A stretch of 64,000 nt of DNA from the NCBI RefSeq assembly GCF_016599855.1, contig NZ_CP067041.1, positions 6,602,501 to 6,666,500 on the forward strand, read 5' to 3'. Below, piece after piece: positions 29,652-39,193 of the stretch. Positions within the stretch are counted from its first letter, which is position 1; each line of letters starts with the position of its first letter. The notes below the pieces were generated by a model. The model was not told where the DNA came from. It saw only the letters and a program-made list of their open reading frames with translations, and did not search any database. The stretch is from Bradyrhizobium diazoefficiens (lineage in GTDB: Bacteria; Pseudomonadota; Alphaproteobacteria; Rhizobiales; Xanthobacteraceae). The position numbers and the translations under genes were made by a program.

Positions 29652-31049
29652 TCAGCCCAATTTTCGCTCTTTTTCCAGCCGCTTGGCCCAGGCCTTGGCC
29701 TGCGAGGCCACGTTCTTCGGCGCGGTGCCGCCGAAGCTGGTGCGGCTCTTCACCGACGATTCGACCGAGAGCACGCCGAGCACGTCCTTGGTGATTTTGG
29801 GCTCGATCGCCTGCATCTCCTTCAGCGGCAACTCGTGCAGCGCCACGCCACCCTCGGCGGCCTTGGCCACGATGCGGCCGGTGACGTGATGGGCCTCGCG
29901 GAACGGCATCTTCAGCGTCCGCACCAGCCAGTCGGCAAGGTCGGTGGCGGTGGCATAGCCCTCGCCGGCAGCCGCCGTCATCTTGGCCTCGTCAGGCACG
30001 AGGTCGCGGACCATGCCGGTCATGGCCCGGATTGCCAGCGACAGCGCGGCAAAGCCCTCCATGGCGCCCTGCTTGTCCTCTTGCATGTCCTTTTGATAGG
30101 CGAGCGGCAGGCCCTTCATCACGATCAGGAGACCGTTGAGCGCGCCGATGACGCGGCCGGTCTTGGCGCGCACCAGTTCGGCGGCATCCGGATTGCGCTT
30201 CTGGGGCATGATCGAGGATCCCGTGGTGAACTTGTCGCTGAGGCGGATCATGCCGACCAGCGGCGAGGTCCAGATCACGATCTCCTCGGCAAAACGCGAC
30301 ATGTGCACGGCGCAGATCGAGGCGGCCGACAGCGTCTCCAGCACGAAGTCGCGATCGGAGACGGCGTCAAGCGAGTTCGCCATCGGGCGATCGAACGCCA
30401 GCGCCTTCGCGGTGGCGTGGCGATCGATCGGGAACGAGGTGCCGGCCAGCGCGGCGGCGCCAAGCGGAGATTCATTGAGCCGCTTGCGCGCATCCTGGAA
30501 ACGTCCGCGGTCGCGCGCGGCCATCTCGACATAGGCGAGCAGATGGTGGCCGAAGGTGACGGGCTGCGCGGTCTGCAGATGCGTGAAGCCGGGCATCACG
30601 GTGCCGGCATGCTCCAGCGCGCGTTCCACCAGCGCCTGCTGGAACGCGGCGAGCGCCGCGTCGGTCTCGTCGACGATATCGCGGACATAGAGACGGAAGT
30701 CGGTCGCGACCTGGTCGTTGCGCGAGCGCGCGGTGTGCAGGCGGCCGGCGGCCGGGCCGATCAGTTCGGACAGGCGGCTCTCGACATTCATATGGATGTC
30801 CTCGAGCGCGCGCTTGAATTCGAAGCCGCCCTTGCCGATCTCTGACAAAATCGTGTCTAGACCCTTGCCGATATTTTTCGCATCAGAGGCCGTGATGATG
30901 CCCTGCGTAGCAAGCATCGCGGCATGGGCCTTGGACGCGGCAATGTCCTGGGCAAAGAGGTGACGATCGACGTCGATGGAGACGTTGATCTCTTCCATGA
31001 TCTCATCGGGACGTTCCGAGAACCGGCCGCCCCACATCTTGTTGCTCAT
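29652..31049 (-). CDS. argH: Argininosuccinate lyase
   Basis: Tetrameric fumarase/aspartase-superfamily lyase of 465 residues that splits argininosuccinate into arginine and fumarate. The start [10 protein letters not shown] is typical, and the superfamily signature [12 protein letters not shown] carries the catalytic serine. The start is ATG 31049, not the longer upstream frame. It is the first gene of argH-lptM-lysA and divergent from tlpA, with about 100 nt between. Confidence 0.97.
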   Translation of the reverse strand: MSNKMWGGRFSERPDEIMEEINVSIDVDRHLFAQDIAASKAHAAMLATQGIITASDAKNIGKGLDTILSEIGKGGFEFKRALEDIHMNVESRLSELIGPAAGRLHTARSRNDQVATDFRLYVRDIVDETDAALAAFQQALVERALEHAGTVMPGFTHLQTAQPVTFGHHLLAYVEMAARDRGRFQDARKRLNESPLGAAALAGTSFPIDRHATAKALAFDRPMANSLDAVSDRDFVLETLSAASICAVHMSRFAEEIVIWTSPLVGMIRLSDKFTTGSSIMPQKRNPDAAELVRAKTGRVIGALNGLLIVMKGLPLAYQKDMQEDKQGAMEGFAALSLAIRAMTGMVRDLVPDEAKMTAAAGEGYATATDLADWLVRTLKMPFREAHHVTGRIVAKAAEGGVALHELPLKEMQAIEPKITKDVLGVLSVESSVKSRTSFGGTAPKNVASQAKAWAKRLEKERKLG

Positions 31050-31150
31050 GATCCCCTGCTCACGCCTTGCATTGCCGCGCATTTGCTGGCCGAGGCCAGC
31101 CGTATTAAGAGGCCCCTGATAGCCATATCTGCGACCGGATGACAAACGAT

Positions 31151-31816
31151 ATGCTCGACAAGAAGCCCTCCGCCACGCGCCGGATCCCCATCGTCATCGC
31201 CACCGTGGTCGTTGGAGGGCTGGCCGGGTTCGCCGCGCTGTACGGGCTGGGCCTAAGCCGGGCCCCGTCAGGCGATCCGGCCTGTCGGGCCGCGGTGGCC
31301 ACGGCCCAGAAGATCGCTCCGCTCGCCCATGGCGAGGTGGCCGCGCTGACCATGGCGAGCACGCCCCTGAAGCTGCCGGACCTGGTCTTCGAGGATGCCG
31401 ACGGCAAGCCGAAGAAGCTGTCGGATTTCCGCGGCAAGACCGTGCTGGTGAACCTCTGGGCCACCTGGTGCGTGCCGTGCCGCAAGGAAATGCCGGCGCT
31501 GGACCAGCTCCAGGCCAAGCTTTCGGGCCCGAATTTCGAGGTGGTGGCGATCAATATCGACACCCGCGATCCGGAGAAGCCCAAAAACTTCCTGAAAGAG
31601 GCCAATCTCACTCGGCTCGACTATTTCAATGATCAGAAAGCCAAGGTTTTTCAGGACCTTAAATCGATAGGTCGGGCCTTGGGCATGCCGACATCGGTGC
31701 TGGTTGACCCGCAGGGCTGCGAGATCGCGACGATTGCGGGGCCGGCGGAATGGGCGAGCGACGACGCGCTCAAGCTGCTCCGGGCCGCGCTAGGGCCGGC
31801 GGCTGCGTCGCTTTAG
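31151..31816 (+). CDS. tlpA: Thioredoxin-like thiol:disulfide reductase TlpA
   Basis: Membrane-anchored periplasmic thioredoxin of 221 residues, the length of the Bradyrhizobium TlpA. It has one N-terminal helix (about 13-35) and the redox motif WCVPC with Cys107 and Cys110. Two further cysteines (PACRAAV, PQGCEIA) match the extra structural disulfide described for TlpA. The known role is reducing copper chaperones and CoxB for cytochrome aa3 assembly. ATG 31151 is used; ATG 31139 is in frame. It overlaps the end of the convergent YjfB-like gene by 4 nt. Confidence 0.95.
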   Translation: MLDKKPSATRRIPIVIATVVVGGLAGFAALYGLGLSRAPSGDPACRAAVATAQKIAPLAHGEVAALTMASTPLKLPDLVFEDADGKPKKLSDFRGKTVLVNLWATWCVPCRKEMPALDQLQAKLSGPNFEVVAINIDTRDPEKPKNFLKEANLTRLDYFNDQKAKVFQDLKSIGRALGMPTSVLVDPQGCEIATIAGPAEWASDDALKLLRAALGPAAASL

Positions 31817-32007
31817 GCGGTGATGTTCAGATTATTGCCGACGCCCGCGCCGACATTTGCGAGCGAGGGCTGACCGGCGCCCATCAGCGTCAGGACGGTG
31901 GACTTCTCCATGTCCATGTTCTGCTTGGTCAGCATCGCCGCGATATTCGACTGCAGCGCGCCTTGCTGAGAGGCCAGCATGGTGCTGACCATCGCCATCA
32001 TGTCCAT
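31813..32007 (-). CDS. YjfB-like putative motility protein
   Basis: A 64-residue Met-rich protein (MDMMAMVSTML...KQNMDMEKSTV) resembling the YjfB family, which is linked to motility in some bacteria. It has no signal peptide. Its 3' end overlaps that of tlpA by 4 nt. No flagellar genes are nearby, so the motility label is only a family name. Confidence 0.75.
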   Translation of the reverse strand: MDMMAMVSTMLASQQGALQSNIAAMLTKQNMDMEKSTVLTLMGAGQPSLANVGAGVGNNLNITA

Positions 32008-32087
32008 TACGCAAACCCTCGTACCGGCGGCAGCCTAGGCGGGGTGGGTTAACGGGACATGAATTGTCGCAAGAGGGTCGGCGCGCG

Positions 32088-32969
32088 TTACCGCGTCGGA
32101 ACCGGCTTGGCGCCGCGGTAGTCGTAGAAGCCGCGCTGGGTCTTGCGACCGAGCCAGCCGGCCTCGACGTATTTCACCAGCAGCGGGCACGGCCGGTACT
32201 TGGAGTCGGCCAGCCCCTCATGCAGTACCTGCATGATGGAGAGGCAAGTGTCGAGGCCGATGAAATCGGCCAGCTCGAGCGGGCCCATCGGATGGTGGGC
32301 CCCTAACTTCATCGCCGCGTCGATCGCCTCGACATTGCCGACGCCTTCATACAGCGTGTAGATCGCCTCGTTGATCATCGGCAGCAGGATGCGGTTGACG
32401 ATGAAGGCCGGGAAATCCTCGGAGACCGCGACCTGCTTGCCGAGCTTGGCGACGAACTCCTTGGACGCCTCGAAGGTGGAATCGTCGGTGGCGATGCCGC
32501 GGATCAGCTCGACCAGTTCCATCAGCGGAACCGGATTCATGAAGTGAATGCCGATGAAACGCTCGGGCCGGTCGGTGGCGGCGGCCAGCCGCGTGATCGA
32601 GATCGAGGACGTATCGGAGGCGACGATCGCCTCCGGTTTCAGCACCGCGCAGAGGTCGTGAAAAATCTTGCGCTTGACCTCTTCCTTCTCGACCGCGGTC
32701 TCGATCACGAGATCGCAATCGGCGAGGTCGTCGAGCTTCTCGGCGAGCTTGATGCGCGCGATCGCTTTGGTCTTCTCGTCCTCGGTTACGCCTTTTTTGG
32801 AGACCTGGCGCGCCAGATTGCCATTGATGGTGGCCATGCCCGACTTAAGGCGGTCGGCCGAAACGTCGTTGAGCACCACGTCGAAGCCGGCCAGCGCCGC
32901 AACATGCGCAATGCCATTGCCCATCTGACCCGCGCCGATCACGCCGACCTTCTTGATTACTGCCGCCAT
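32088..32969 (-). CDS. 3-hydroxybutyryl-CoA dehydrogenase
   Basis: NAD-dependent 3-hydroxyacyl-CoA dehydrogenase of 293 residues. Rossmann motif VGVIGAGQMGNGIAHV, the catalytic His in GIHFMNPVPLMELVE and the C-terminal helical domain HHPMGPLELADFIGLD are all typical. It acts in butyryl-CoA or PHB-related metabolism. The start is ATG 32969; a neighbouring ATG 32972 is also possible. It lies downstream of etfBA but is separated from it by a strong terminator, so it has its own promoter. Confidence 0.93.
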   Translation of the reverse strand: MAAVIKKVGVIGAGQMGNGIAHVAALAGFDVVLNDVSADRLKSGMATINGNLARQVSKKGVTEDEKTKAIARIKLAEKLDDLADCDLVIETAVEKEEVKRKIFHDLCAVLKPEAIVASDTSSISITRLAAATDRPERFIGIHFMNPVPLMELVELIRGIATDDSTFEASKEFVAKLGKQVAVSEDFPAFIVNRILLPMINEAIYTLYEGVGNVEAIDAAMKLGAHHPMGPLELADFIGLDTCLSIMQVLHEGLADSKYRPCPLLVKYVEAGWLGRKTQRGFYDYRGAKPVPTR

Positions 32970-33130
32970 CATGTCATCCACCGGAACGGCGCGCATATCG
33001 CGCCTGCCTATCCCCTGAGCCGGGAAGGCCTGATTTGACCAGAAGCCCGATTTAATCAGAACCTTGGCCCGAAACCTAGATTGGATCGCTCCCCGGCGTG
33101 CCCCACGCCAAAGAAAACGCCTCAAAAAGA

Positions 33131-33168
33131 AAACACCGGCCGGAGTTTATACTTCCGGCCGGTGTTTT
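33131..33168 (-). terminator. etfBA terminator
   Basis: A perfect 14-bp stem (33131-33144 with 33154-33167) with a 9-nt loop. Its minus-strand arm begins AAACACCGGCCGGA and ends TCCGGCCGGTGTTT. It is 10 nt after the etfA stop. With T runs on both sides it can work in either direction. Confidence 0.9.
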
Positions 33169-33177
33169 TAACGCGTT

Positions 33178-34128
33178 TTACTTACCGAGCTTGCCGAGTT
33201 CGTCCGTCAGCTCCGGAACCGCTTGGTAGAGGTCGGCGACCAGGCCGTAATCGGCAACCTGGAAGATCGGCGCGTCCTCGTCCTTGTTGATCGCGACGAT
33301 CACCTTGGAGTCCTTCATGCCGGCCAGATGCTGGATCGCGCCGGAAATGCCCACCGCGACATAGAGTTCGGGGGCCACCACCTTGCCGGTCTGGCCGACC
33401 TGCCAGTCGTTTGGCGCATAGCCGGCGTCCACCGCCGCCCGCGAGGCACCGACACCGGCGCCGAGCTTGTCGGCGAGCGGCTCGATGTACTTGGCAAAGT
33501 TCTCGCGGCTCTGCATGGCGCGGCCACCGGAGACGATGATCTTGGCCGAGGTCAGCTCGGGACGGTCGCTCTTGGCGACTTCCTCACCGAGGAAGGTCGA
33601 CAGGCCGGGATCGGCCGCCGCCTGAACGCTTTCGACCGGCGCGCTGCCGCCTTCACCCGCTGCGGCGAAGGTCGAGGTCCGGACCGTGATGACCTTCTTG
33701 GCGTCCTTCGACTTCACCGTCTGGATGGCGTTGCCGGCATAGATCGGACGCTCATAGGTGTCGGGGGCGACGACCTTGATGATCTCCGAGACCTGCATGA
33801 CGTCGAGCAGGGCAGCGACGCGCGGCATCACGTTCTTGAAGCGCGAGGTCGCAGGCGCGACGATCGCGTCATAGGACGGCGCCAGCGAGACGATCAGCGC
33901 GGCCAGGGGCTCGGCAAGATCGTGTGCGTAGGACTCGCCTTCGGCGACAAGCACCTTGGCGACACCAGCGAGCTTCGAGGCCGCCTCGGCCGCAGCCTTG
34001 GTGCCCTGCCCGCCTCCGGCGACGAGGACATGAACGTCGCCGCCGAGCTGGGCAGCCGCGGTGAGCGCCTTGTTGGTGGAGTCCTTGAGGATCTCGTGTT
34101 CGTGTTCGGCAATCAGCAGCGTCGTCAT
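33178..34128 (-). CDS. etfA: Electron transfer flavoprotein alpha subunit
   Basis: FAD-binding subunit of ETF, 316 residues, that passes electrons from acyl-CoA and other dehydrogenases to ETF-ubiquinone oxidoreductase. The C-terminal FAD domain shows [34 protein letters not shown] and the Asn in [10 protein letters not shown]. The start overlaps the etfB stop by one base (TGATG), so the two are coupled. A strong terminator follows. Confidence 0.97.
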   Translation of the reverse strand: MTTLLIAEHEHEILKDSTNKALTAAAQLGGDVHVLVAGGGQGTKAAAEAASKLAGVAKVLVAEGESYAHDLAEPLAALIVSLAPSYDAIVAPATSRFKNVMPRVAALLDVMQVSEIIKVVAPDTYERPIYAGNAIQTVKSKDAKKVITVRTSTFAAAGEGGSAPVESVQAAADPGLSTFLGEEVAKSDRPELTSAKIIVSGGRAMQSRENFAKYIEPLADKLGAGVGASRAAVDAGYAPNDWQVGQTGKVVAPELYVAVGISGAIQHLAGMKDSKVIVAINKDEDAPIFQVADYGLVADLYQAVPELTDELGKLGK

Positions 34129-34877
34129 CAGAGCACCCCGGCTTCGTTCTTGAGCTTCGACACCAGCTCGGCGACGTCCTTCACCTTGACGCCGGCCTTG
34201 CGGCCCGCGGGCTCAGCCGTCTTCAGAACTTCGAGGCGCGCGGTGACGTCGACGCCGTAGTCGGCGACGGTCTTGTCCGCGATCGGCTTCTTCTTGGCCT
34301 TCATGATGTTGGGCAGCGAGGCATAGCGTGGCTCGTTGAGGCGGAGATCGGTGGTGACGATCGCCGGCCCCTTGAGCTTGACTGTCTGCAGGCCGCCGTC
34401 GACTTCGCGGGTCACCTTGAAGTCAGAACCTTCGACCTCGAGCTTCGAGGCGAAGGTCGCCTGCGACCAGCCGAGCAGCGCGGCCAGCATCTGGCCGGTC
34501 TGATTGCTGTCGTCGTCGATCGCCTGCTTGCCGAGAATGATCAGGCCGGGCTGCTCTTCTTCAGCGACCTTCTTCAGTATCTTGGCGACAGCGAGCGGCT
34601 CGACGGTGCCCTCGGCTTTCACCAGGATGCCGCGATCGGCGCCCATGGCAAGACCCGTGCGGATCGTCTCCGACGCCTGCGCCGGCCCGATGGAAACCAC
34701 CACGACTTCGGTCGCCTTGCCGGCTTCCTTCAGGCGCAGCGCTTCCTCGACGGCGATTTCGTCGAACGGGTTCATCGACATCTTGATGTTGGCGAGTTCA
34801 ACACCCGATCCATCGCCCTTGACGCGGACCTTGACATTGTAATCGACCACCCGCTTTACCGGCACTAAGACCTTCAT
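34128..34877 (-). CDS. etfB: Electron transfer flavoprotein beta subunit
   Basis: AMP-binding subunit of ETF, 249 residues, starting [16 protein letters not shown]. The AMP-site stretch [21 protein letters not shown] is present. I used ATG 34877, preceded by GAGGA at 5 nt; the frame extends 6 codons upstream. It has its own promoter at 34925-34953. Confidence 0.96.
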   Translation of the reverse strand: MKVLVPVKRVVDYNVKVRVKGDGSGVELANIKMSMNPFDEIAVEEALRLKEAGKATEVVVVSIGPAQASETIRTGLAMGADRGILVKAEGTVEPLAVAKILKKVAEEEQPGLIILGKQAIDDDSNQTGQMLAALLGWSQATFASKLEVEGSDFKVTREVDGGLQTVKLKGPAIVTTDLRLNEPRYASLPNIMKAKKKPIADKTVADYGVDVTARLEVLKTAEPAGRKAGVKVKDVAELVSKLKNEAGVL

Positions 34878-34924
34878 CGATCCTCTTTCACTCAATTTGG
34901 GAGGGGGGCATTCAACTGGCGCGG

Positions 34925-34953
34925 AACCTAAAGGCCTGATCCGGCCCGGTCAA
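34925..34953 (-). promoter_or_regulatory. etfBA promoter
   Basis: -35 TTGACC (complement of 34948-34953), 17-nt spacer, -10 TAGGTT (complement of 34925-34930). The -10 hexamer is identical to that of metXW. Confidence 0.65.
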
Positions 34954-35001
34954 CGCGCGAAAAGGCTAATTTTAGGCGCTTGAAACGTTGAGCTCAATGG
35001 G

Positions 35002-35574
35002 TCAGCGATTCTGGCCCGGAACCCAGAGCACGTCGCCGGCGCCATGATGATTGGCAGCACGGCTGGCCACGAACAGGAAGTCCGACAGGCGATTCATATA
35101 TTGGATGCCAGCCGCGCCGACCGGCTCGTCGGGCCGGGTCGCCAATTCCACCATCACCCGTTCCGCCCTGCGGCATATCGTGCGCGCGACATGGAGGTAG
35201 GCGGCGACCGGCGTGCCGCCCGGGAGCACGAAGGACGTGAGCGGCGCAAGCTTGTCGTTGAGCGCGTCGATGTCATGCTCGAGCCGCTCGACCTGGCTCG
35301 CCACCACCCGCAGCCGTTCCGCCTTGCCTTCCCGTTCGGGCACAGCGAGATCGGCACCGAGATCGAACAGATCGTTCTGGATGCGGCCAAGCATCGCATC
35401 GAGCTCCGGCGCATCCTTGGTGTGAAGGCGCACCACCCCGATCGCAGCATTGGTCTCGTCGACTGTGCCATAGGCTGTGATGCGCAGATCGTATTTCGGA
35501 CGGCGCTCCCCGGTTCCGAGCGCTGTCGTGCCGTCGTCACCGGTCTTGGTATAGATGCGGTTGAGCGTAACCAT
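35002..35574 (-). CDS. Cob(I)yrinic acid a,c-diamide adenosyltransferase (PduO type)
   Basis: A 190-residue ATP:cob(I)alamin adenosyltransferase that makes adenosylcobalamin. The ATP-binding N-terminus YTKTGDDGTTALGTGER and the conserved YGTVDETNAAIG and RRAERVMVEL motifs are intact. ATG 35574 begins one nt after the stop of the twin-helix gene, so they are coupled. Confidence 0.95.
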   Translation of the reverse strand: MVTLNRIYTKTGDDGTTALGTGERRPKYDLRITAYGTVDETNAAIGVVRLHTKDAPELDAMLGRIQNDLFDLGADLAVPEREGKAERLRVVASQVERLEHDIDALNDKLAPLTSFVLPGGTPVAAYLHVARTICRRAERVMVELATRPDEPVGAAGIQYMNRLSDFLFVASRAANHHGAGDVLWVPGQNR

Positions 35575-35575
35575 A

Positions 35576-35770
35576 TTATCGCCCCATCGCCCAGACTGCG
35601 AGCATGGCAACGACGATCGCCACGAACTGCAGCAGCACGCGCAGGCGCATCAGCCTCTGCGACGTGTTCGGCGAGCCGCCGCGCATCATGTTGATGAGGC
35701 CGAGCACCAGCACCAAAGCTACGGCGCCGGCTGCCACCGGCAGGACGAAGGTACTCAAAAGGGATGTCAT
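35576..35770 (-). CDS. Twin transmembrane helix small protein (HIG1-like)
   Basis: A 64-residue protein of two membrane helices joined by a basic loop (MRGGSPNTSQRLMRLRV), matching the small HIG1-type proteins common in alphaproteobacteria. ATG 35770 (MTSLLSTF) is chosen; a longer frame upstream is less likely. Function is unknown. It shares an operon with the cobalamin adenosyltransferase. Confidence 0.82.
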   Translation of the reverse strand: MTSLLSTFVLPVAAGAVALVLVLGLINMMRGGSPNTSQRLMRLRVLLQFVAIVVAMLAVWAMGR

Positions 35771-35884
35771 TGAAGGTAGATAACACTGTGTTTGCCGATG
35801 CGCCATGGCGTTCGCGATCTGGCTTTTGAGCCAATAATGTCAGAAGGTCATGAGATGATTTCCGATTTGCGTCCGTTGCCCCTC

Positions 35885-35966
35885 CTCCTCGCCTCGCCTC
35901 GCTTGCAGGGAGAGGCCGACGCCCGGAACGCACGGCCTCTCCCCGCGCGCGGGGAGAGGCGAAGCC
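35885..35966. repeat. Intergenic palindrome, family E
   Basis: GGGAGAGGCCG pairs with CGGCCTCTCCC, and the same right arm also pairs with GGGGAGAGG across CCCCGCGCGCGGGG. It ends 10 nt before the brkB start, inside the divergent twin-helix/brkB promoter region. Confidence 0.7.
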
Positions 35967-35976
35967 GGAGCGAACG

Positions 35977-36870
35977 GTGAAAGCGATCCGCTACATCTAC
36001 TGCGTGGTAATGGACGCCTTCTACACGTTCCTGGCCGACGACGGCTGGGCAATCGCGAGCCACATCGCGCTGTCGACGCTGATGGCGCTGTTCCCGTTTC
36101 TGATCGTGCTGACATCGCTCGCAGGCTTCTTCGGGTCAAAGGAACTCGCCGACCAGGCCGCCAGCCTGATGCTTCAGGTCTGGCCCAAGCAGGTCGCCGA
36201 TTCGATCTCAGGCGAGGTGCACGATGTGCTGACCACGACGCGCTCTGGCGTGCTGACCGTCGGCGCAGTGCTATCGGTCTATTTCGCCTCGAACGGCGTT
36301 GAGGCGCTCCGGGTTGCGCTGAACCGTGCCTATGCCGTGGTGGAAATGCGGCGCTGGTACTGGCTGCGGCTGGAGTCGATCGGCTACACGCTGGTCGCAG
36401 CCTTCACAGCGCTGGCCATGGCATTCCTGATCGTGCTGGGCCCGCTGCTCATCGAAGCGGCGCGGCGCCACATTCCGCTGTTCGTCGAATCCAATGAAAG
36501 CATCCTCACCTGGCTGCGCTACGGCATCACCATCGCCGCGCTGGTCGTGGCGCTGTTCATCCTGCATGCCTGGCTGCCGGCGGGACGGCGCAGCTTCCTC
36601 CAGATCCTGCCCGGCATCGTTTTCACGATGGTGGCGTCGCTGATCTCCGGCGTCGTGTTCGGGCAATATCTGGCGCGCTTCGCCAACAATTACGTGACGA
36701 TGTATGCGGGGCTCGCCTCGGTGATCATCGCCCTGGTGTTTCTGTATTTCATCGCCGCGATCTTCGTTTATGGCGGCGAGCTCAACGCTGCGATCATCAA
36801 GTCACGGCTTCCTCACGGCGTGTCGCTTCAAGCAGCGCAGTCGCTAAAGCCCGCGGGGACACAGGCTTGA
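35977..36870 (+). CDS. YihY/BrkB family inner-membrane protein
   Basis: A 297-residue protein with about six membrane helices (strong ones near 30-50, 85-105, 140-160, 180-200, 215-235 and 245-268) typical of YihY/BrkB. Older names such as ribonuclease BN are wrong for this family, and the function is unsettled. GTG 35977 is used; ATG 36010 is an alternative. Its last 74 nt overlap the 3' end of the convergent histidine kinase gene. Confidence 0.88.
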   Translation: MKAIRYIYCVVMDAFYTFLADDGWAIASHIALSTLMALFPFLIVLTSLAGFFGSKELADQAASLMLQVWPKQVADSISGEVHDVLTTTRSGVLTVGAVLSVYFASNGVEALRVALNRAYAVVEMRRWYWLRLESIGYTLVAAFTALAMAFLIVLGPLLIEAARRHIPLFVESNESILTWLRYGITIAALVVALFILHAWLPAGRRSFLQILPGIVFTMVASLISGVVFGQYLARFANNYVTMYAGLASVIIALVFLYFIAAIFVYGGELNAAIIKSRLPHGVSLQAAQSLKPAGTQA

Positions 36871-38050
36871 CCAGGAAGGCATCGGCGCCGGCCTCGCGCG
36901 AGGCCGCCTCATCCTCGCCGCGGCCGGACACGCCGATAATGGGGATTCGAGCCAGCGGCGTCGGCATCTTGCGGATCCGCCGGATCGCCTCGACGCCGTC
37001 GATGCCCGGCAACACCATGTCCATCAGCACGGCATCGAAGCAGCCCTGCGCGAGCCGGTTCACCGCATCCTCGCCGCGCCCGATGAACTCCGCATGATGG
37101 CCGAGCTCGGTCAGGATCGTGTTGAGCACGACCCGGCCGAATGGATTGTCCTCGACGCTGAGCACGCGCAGCGCGACCGGCGCATCCGCGTCCTCGGCGT
37201 CCGGCTTGCGCGACTTGGCCGGTCCCGCCGCATCGAGCGTGACGGTCAGCGCGAAGGTTGCGCCGCCGCCGCGACGCGGCGCAACCGTGATGTCGCCGCC
37301 CATCGCACGCGCCAGTTGCTTCACCGAGGACAAACCGAGCCCGGCGCCGCCGAAGCGCGAGGCGATGGTGACATTGGCCTGCGTGAACGGGCGGAACAGC
37401 CGCTTGATCTCGGCCATGGTCAAGCCGATGCCGCTGTCGGATACCGCGAAGGCGACACCGACCCGGCGCTTGTCGCTTTTCTTGCCCTTGGCCGGACGCC
37501 AAGGCGTGACTGCGAACGCCACGATCCCTTGCTCGGTGAATTTGACCGCATTGTCGATCAGGTTCTCGAGCGCGGCGCGCAAGCGCACGGGATCGCCGAC
37601 CACCAGCCCCGGCAGTTTGTCCGAGATGTCGACCTGAGCCTGAAGGCCCTTGGCTGCAGCACGCCCGGCGAGCGAATCGCCGGCGCTGCGGGCCAGCGCC
37701 CGCAAATCGAACAAATCCTGCCGTAGCGCGCTGCCGCCGTTCCTGGTCCTGGCGGCGTCCACGAACAACGTCGCAAGGCTCGCCAGATGCTCGGCACCGG
37801 CCTTGATGGTATCGGCCCAGCGCCGTTCGCGCTCGCCGAGATCGGAGGTCGCGAGCAGGTCGCTGATCGCGAGAATGCCGGTCAGGGGAGTGCGAACCTC
37901 ATGGGCAAAGGCAGCGAGCGCGGCCTGGACCACGTCGGGAGTGACCGCCTTGGTGCTGCGCCGGCGCACCTTCGCGGCTGGCCGGGACCGCTTCCGAGGC
38001 GGTCGCCTGGACGTCCGCATGGTACGCGCTGGCCCCGTTTTCGCCGCCAT
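36797..38050 (-). CDS. Sensorless hybrid histidine kinase / response regulator
   Basis: A 417-residue soluble protein. A 40-residue Arg/Lys-rich tail leads straight into the dimerisation H-box (AAFAHEVRTPLTGIL, His50), then an HATPase domain with N-box ENLIDNAVKFTE, G1 SDSGIGL and G2 GGAGLGLS, then a receiver domain with phospho-Asp344 (VLMDMVLPG) and Lys in LVKPVS. It has no membrane segment, PAS or GAF input domain, so its signal must come through a partner. The convergent overlap with brkB is real on both frames. Confidence 0.9.
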   Translation of the reverse strand: MAAKTGPARTMRTSRRPPRKRSRPAAKVRRRSTKAVTPDVVQAALAAFAHEVRTPLTGILAISDLLATSDLGERERRWADTIKAGAEHLASLATLFVDAARTRNGGSALRQDLFDLRALARSAGDSLAGRAAAKGLQAQVDISDKLPGLVVGDPVRLRAALENLIDNAVKFTEQGIVAFAVTPWRPAKGKKSDKRRVGVAFAVSDSGIGLTMAEIKRLFRPFTQANVTIASRFGGAGLGLSSVKQLARAMGGDITVAPRRGGGATFALTVTLDAAGPAKSRKPDAEDADAPVALRVLSVEDNPFGRVVLNTILTELGHHAEFIGRGEDAVNRLAQGCFDAVLMDMVLPGIDGVEAIRRIRKMPTPLARIPIIGVSGRGEDEAASREAGADAFLVKPVSPRALATALLEATRREEAVT

Positions 38051-38154
38051 AACTCCCCTTCGAAGTATTACCTTCGAACCTCAGGCTCTCGGGCAAGCAT
38101 GGCACGACGGAATGCCTGGAGTCACGGCGGCGTTGGGCTAAACCCCAGAGAAAT

Positions 38155-39027
38155 CTAACCTAATCCCACCAGCCGGCGGATGGCGGCAGGCGAGGCACCG
38201 GCGGCGCGCAACTCCCGCAGGCCGGTCGAGCGGTTCGATTTCGACAGCTTCCGCCCATGGCTGCCGCAAATCAGGGGATGGTGGCGGTAGACGGGCTCAG
38301 TCAGGCCAAGCAAAGCCTGGAGCAGGCGGTGGACCGCGGTGGCATGAAACAGGTCCCGGCCGCGCACGATCTCACTCACGCCCTGAAGCGCGTCGTCGAC
38401 CACCACGGACAGATGATAGCTGGTCGGGGTCTCCTTACGGGCCAGGATCACGTCGCCCCACGTCTCCGGCCGCGCGGCGACCATGTCGTGCTCGCCATCA
38501 GGCCCCTCGCCCAACTCATTCCAGGTCAGGCCGGAGACTCGCTGGCAGGCCGCGGCCATATCGAGCCGCAGCGCGTAAGGTGCGCCGGAATCGAACAGAC
38601 GGGACCGCTCGCCGCGCGGCAGCGATTTCGCATCCCCAGGATAGAGCGGCGCACCATCGGGATCGCGCGGCCATGGCCCGTCAGCCTCGCGCGCGGCTAC
38701 GAGCTTTGCGATCTCCGCGCGGCTTTCGAAGGCGGGATAGACGAGCCCGAGCGCGGAGAGTTTTTCCAGCGCGGTGCGATAGTCGGCGAGGTGCTCCGAC
38801 TGTCGCCGGACCGGCGTTTCCCAGGTGATCCCCAGCCAGGCAAGATCCTCATAGATTGCGCTCTCATATTCCGGCCGGCAACGCGTCGCGTCGATGTCCT
38901 CGATCCGCAGCAACAGCCGCCCGCCAGTTTCGCGAGCCCGGTCGAAGTTCAGCAGCGCCGAATAGGCGTGGCCGAGATGCAAGTGGCCGTTCGGGCTGGG
39001 GGCAAATCGGAAAACGGGTGGCGGCAT
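38155..39027 (-). CDS. gluQ: Glutamyl-Q tRNA(Asp) synthetase
   Basis: A 290-residue GluRS paralogue without an anticodon-binding domain, which glutamylates queuosine at position 34 of tRNA-Asp. The HIGH-type motif is HLHLGH and the KMSKS-type motif is KLSKS. The zinc-binding cysteine cluster of the E. coli enzyme is not visible. It is flanked by palindromic elements and divergent from the AlkA-like gene. Confidence 0.93.
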   Translation of the reverse strand: MPPPVFRFAPSPNGHLHLGHAYSALLNFDRARETGGRLLLRIEDIDATRCRPEYESAIYEDLAWLGITWETPVRRQSEHLADYRTALEKLSALGLVYPAFESRAEIAKLVAAREADGPWPRDPDGAPLYPGDAKSLPRGERSRLFDSGAPYALRLDMAAACQRVSGLTWNELGEGPDGEHDMVAARPETWGDVILARKETPTSYHLSVVVDDALQGVSEIVRGRDLFHATAVHRLLQALLGLTEPVYRHHPLICGSHGRKLSKSNRSTGLRELRAAGASPAAIRRLVGLG

Positions 39028-39034
39028 GTGATCT

Positions 39035-39182
39035 CGTCATGGCCGGGCTTGACCGCGACCGCCGTCATTCCGGGGCGGTCCGCTGGAGCGAACCCGGAAT
39101 CTCGAGTTTCCGGGTTCGATGCTTCGCATCGCCCCGGAACGACGGAGTAAGATATTCGGCACGGGGTCAAGCCCGCATGACA
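39035..39182. repeat. Intergenic palindrome, family D, interrupted
   Basis: Left arm CGTCATGGCCGGGCTTGACC (39035-39054) and right arm GGGGTCAAGCCCGCATGACA (39163-39182) are the two ends of a family D palindrome like that at 23560. A family B element sits between them. Confidence 0.75.
39062..39145. repeat. Intergenic palindrome, family B (inside a family D element)
   Basis: CCGTCATTCCGGGGCG and CGCCCCGGAACGACGG form the outer arms, with GAACCCGGAATC and CCGGGTTC inside. The plan and sequence match 16877-16969. Confidence 0.85.
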
Positions 39183-39193
39183 AATAGAGCCAC

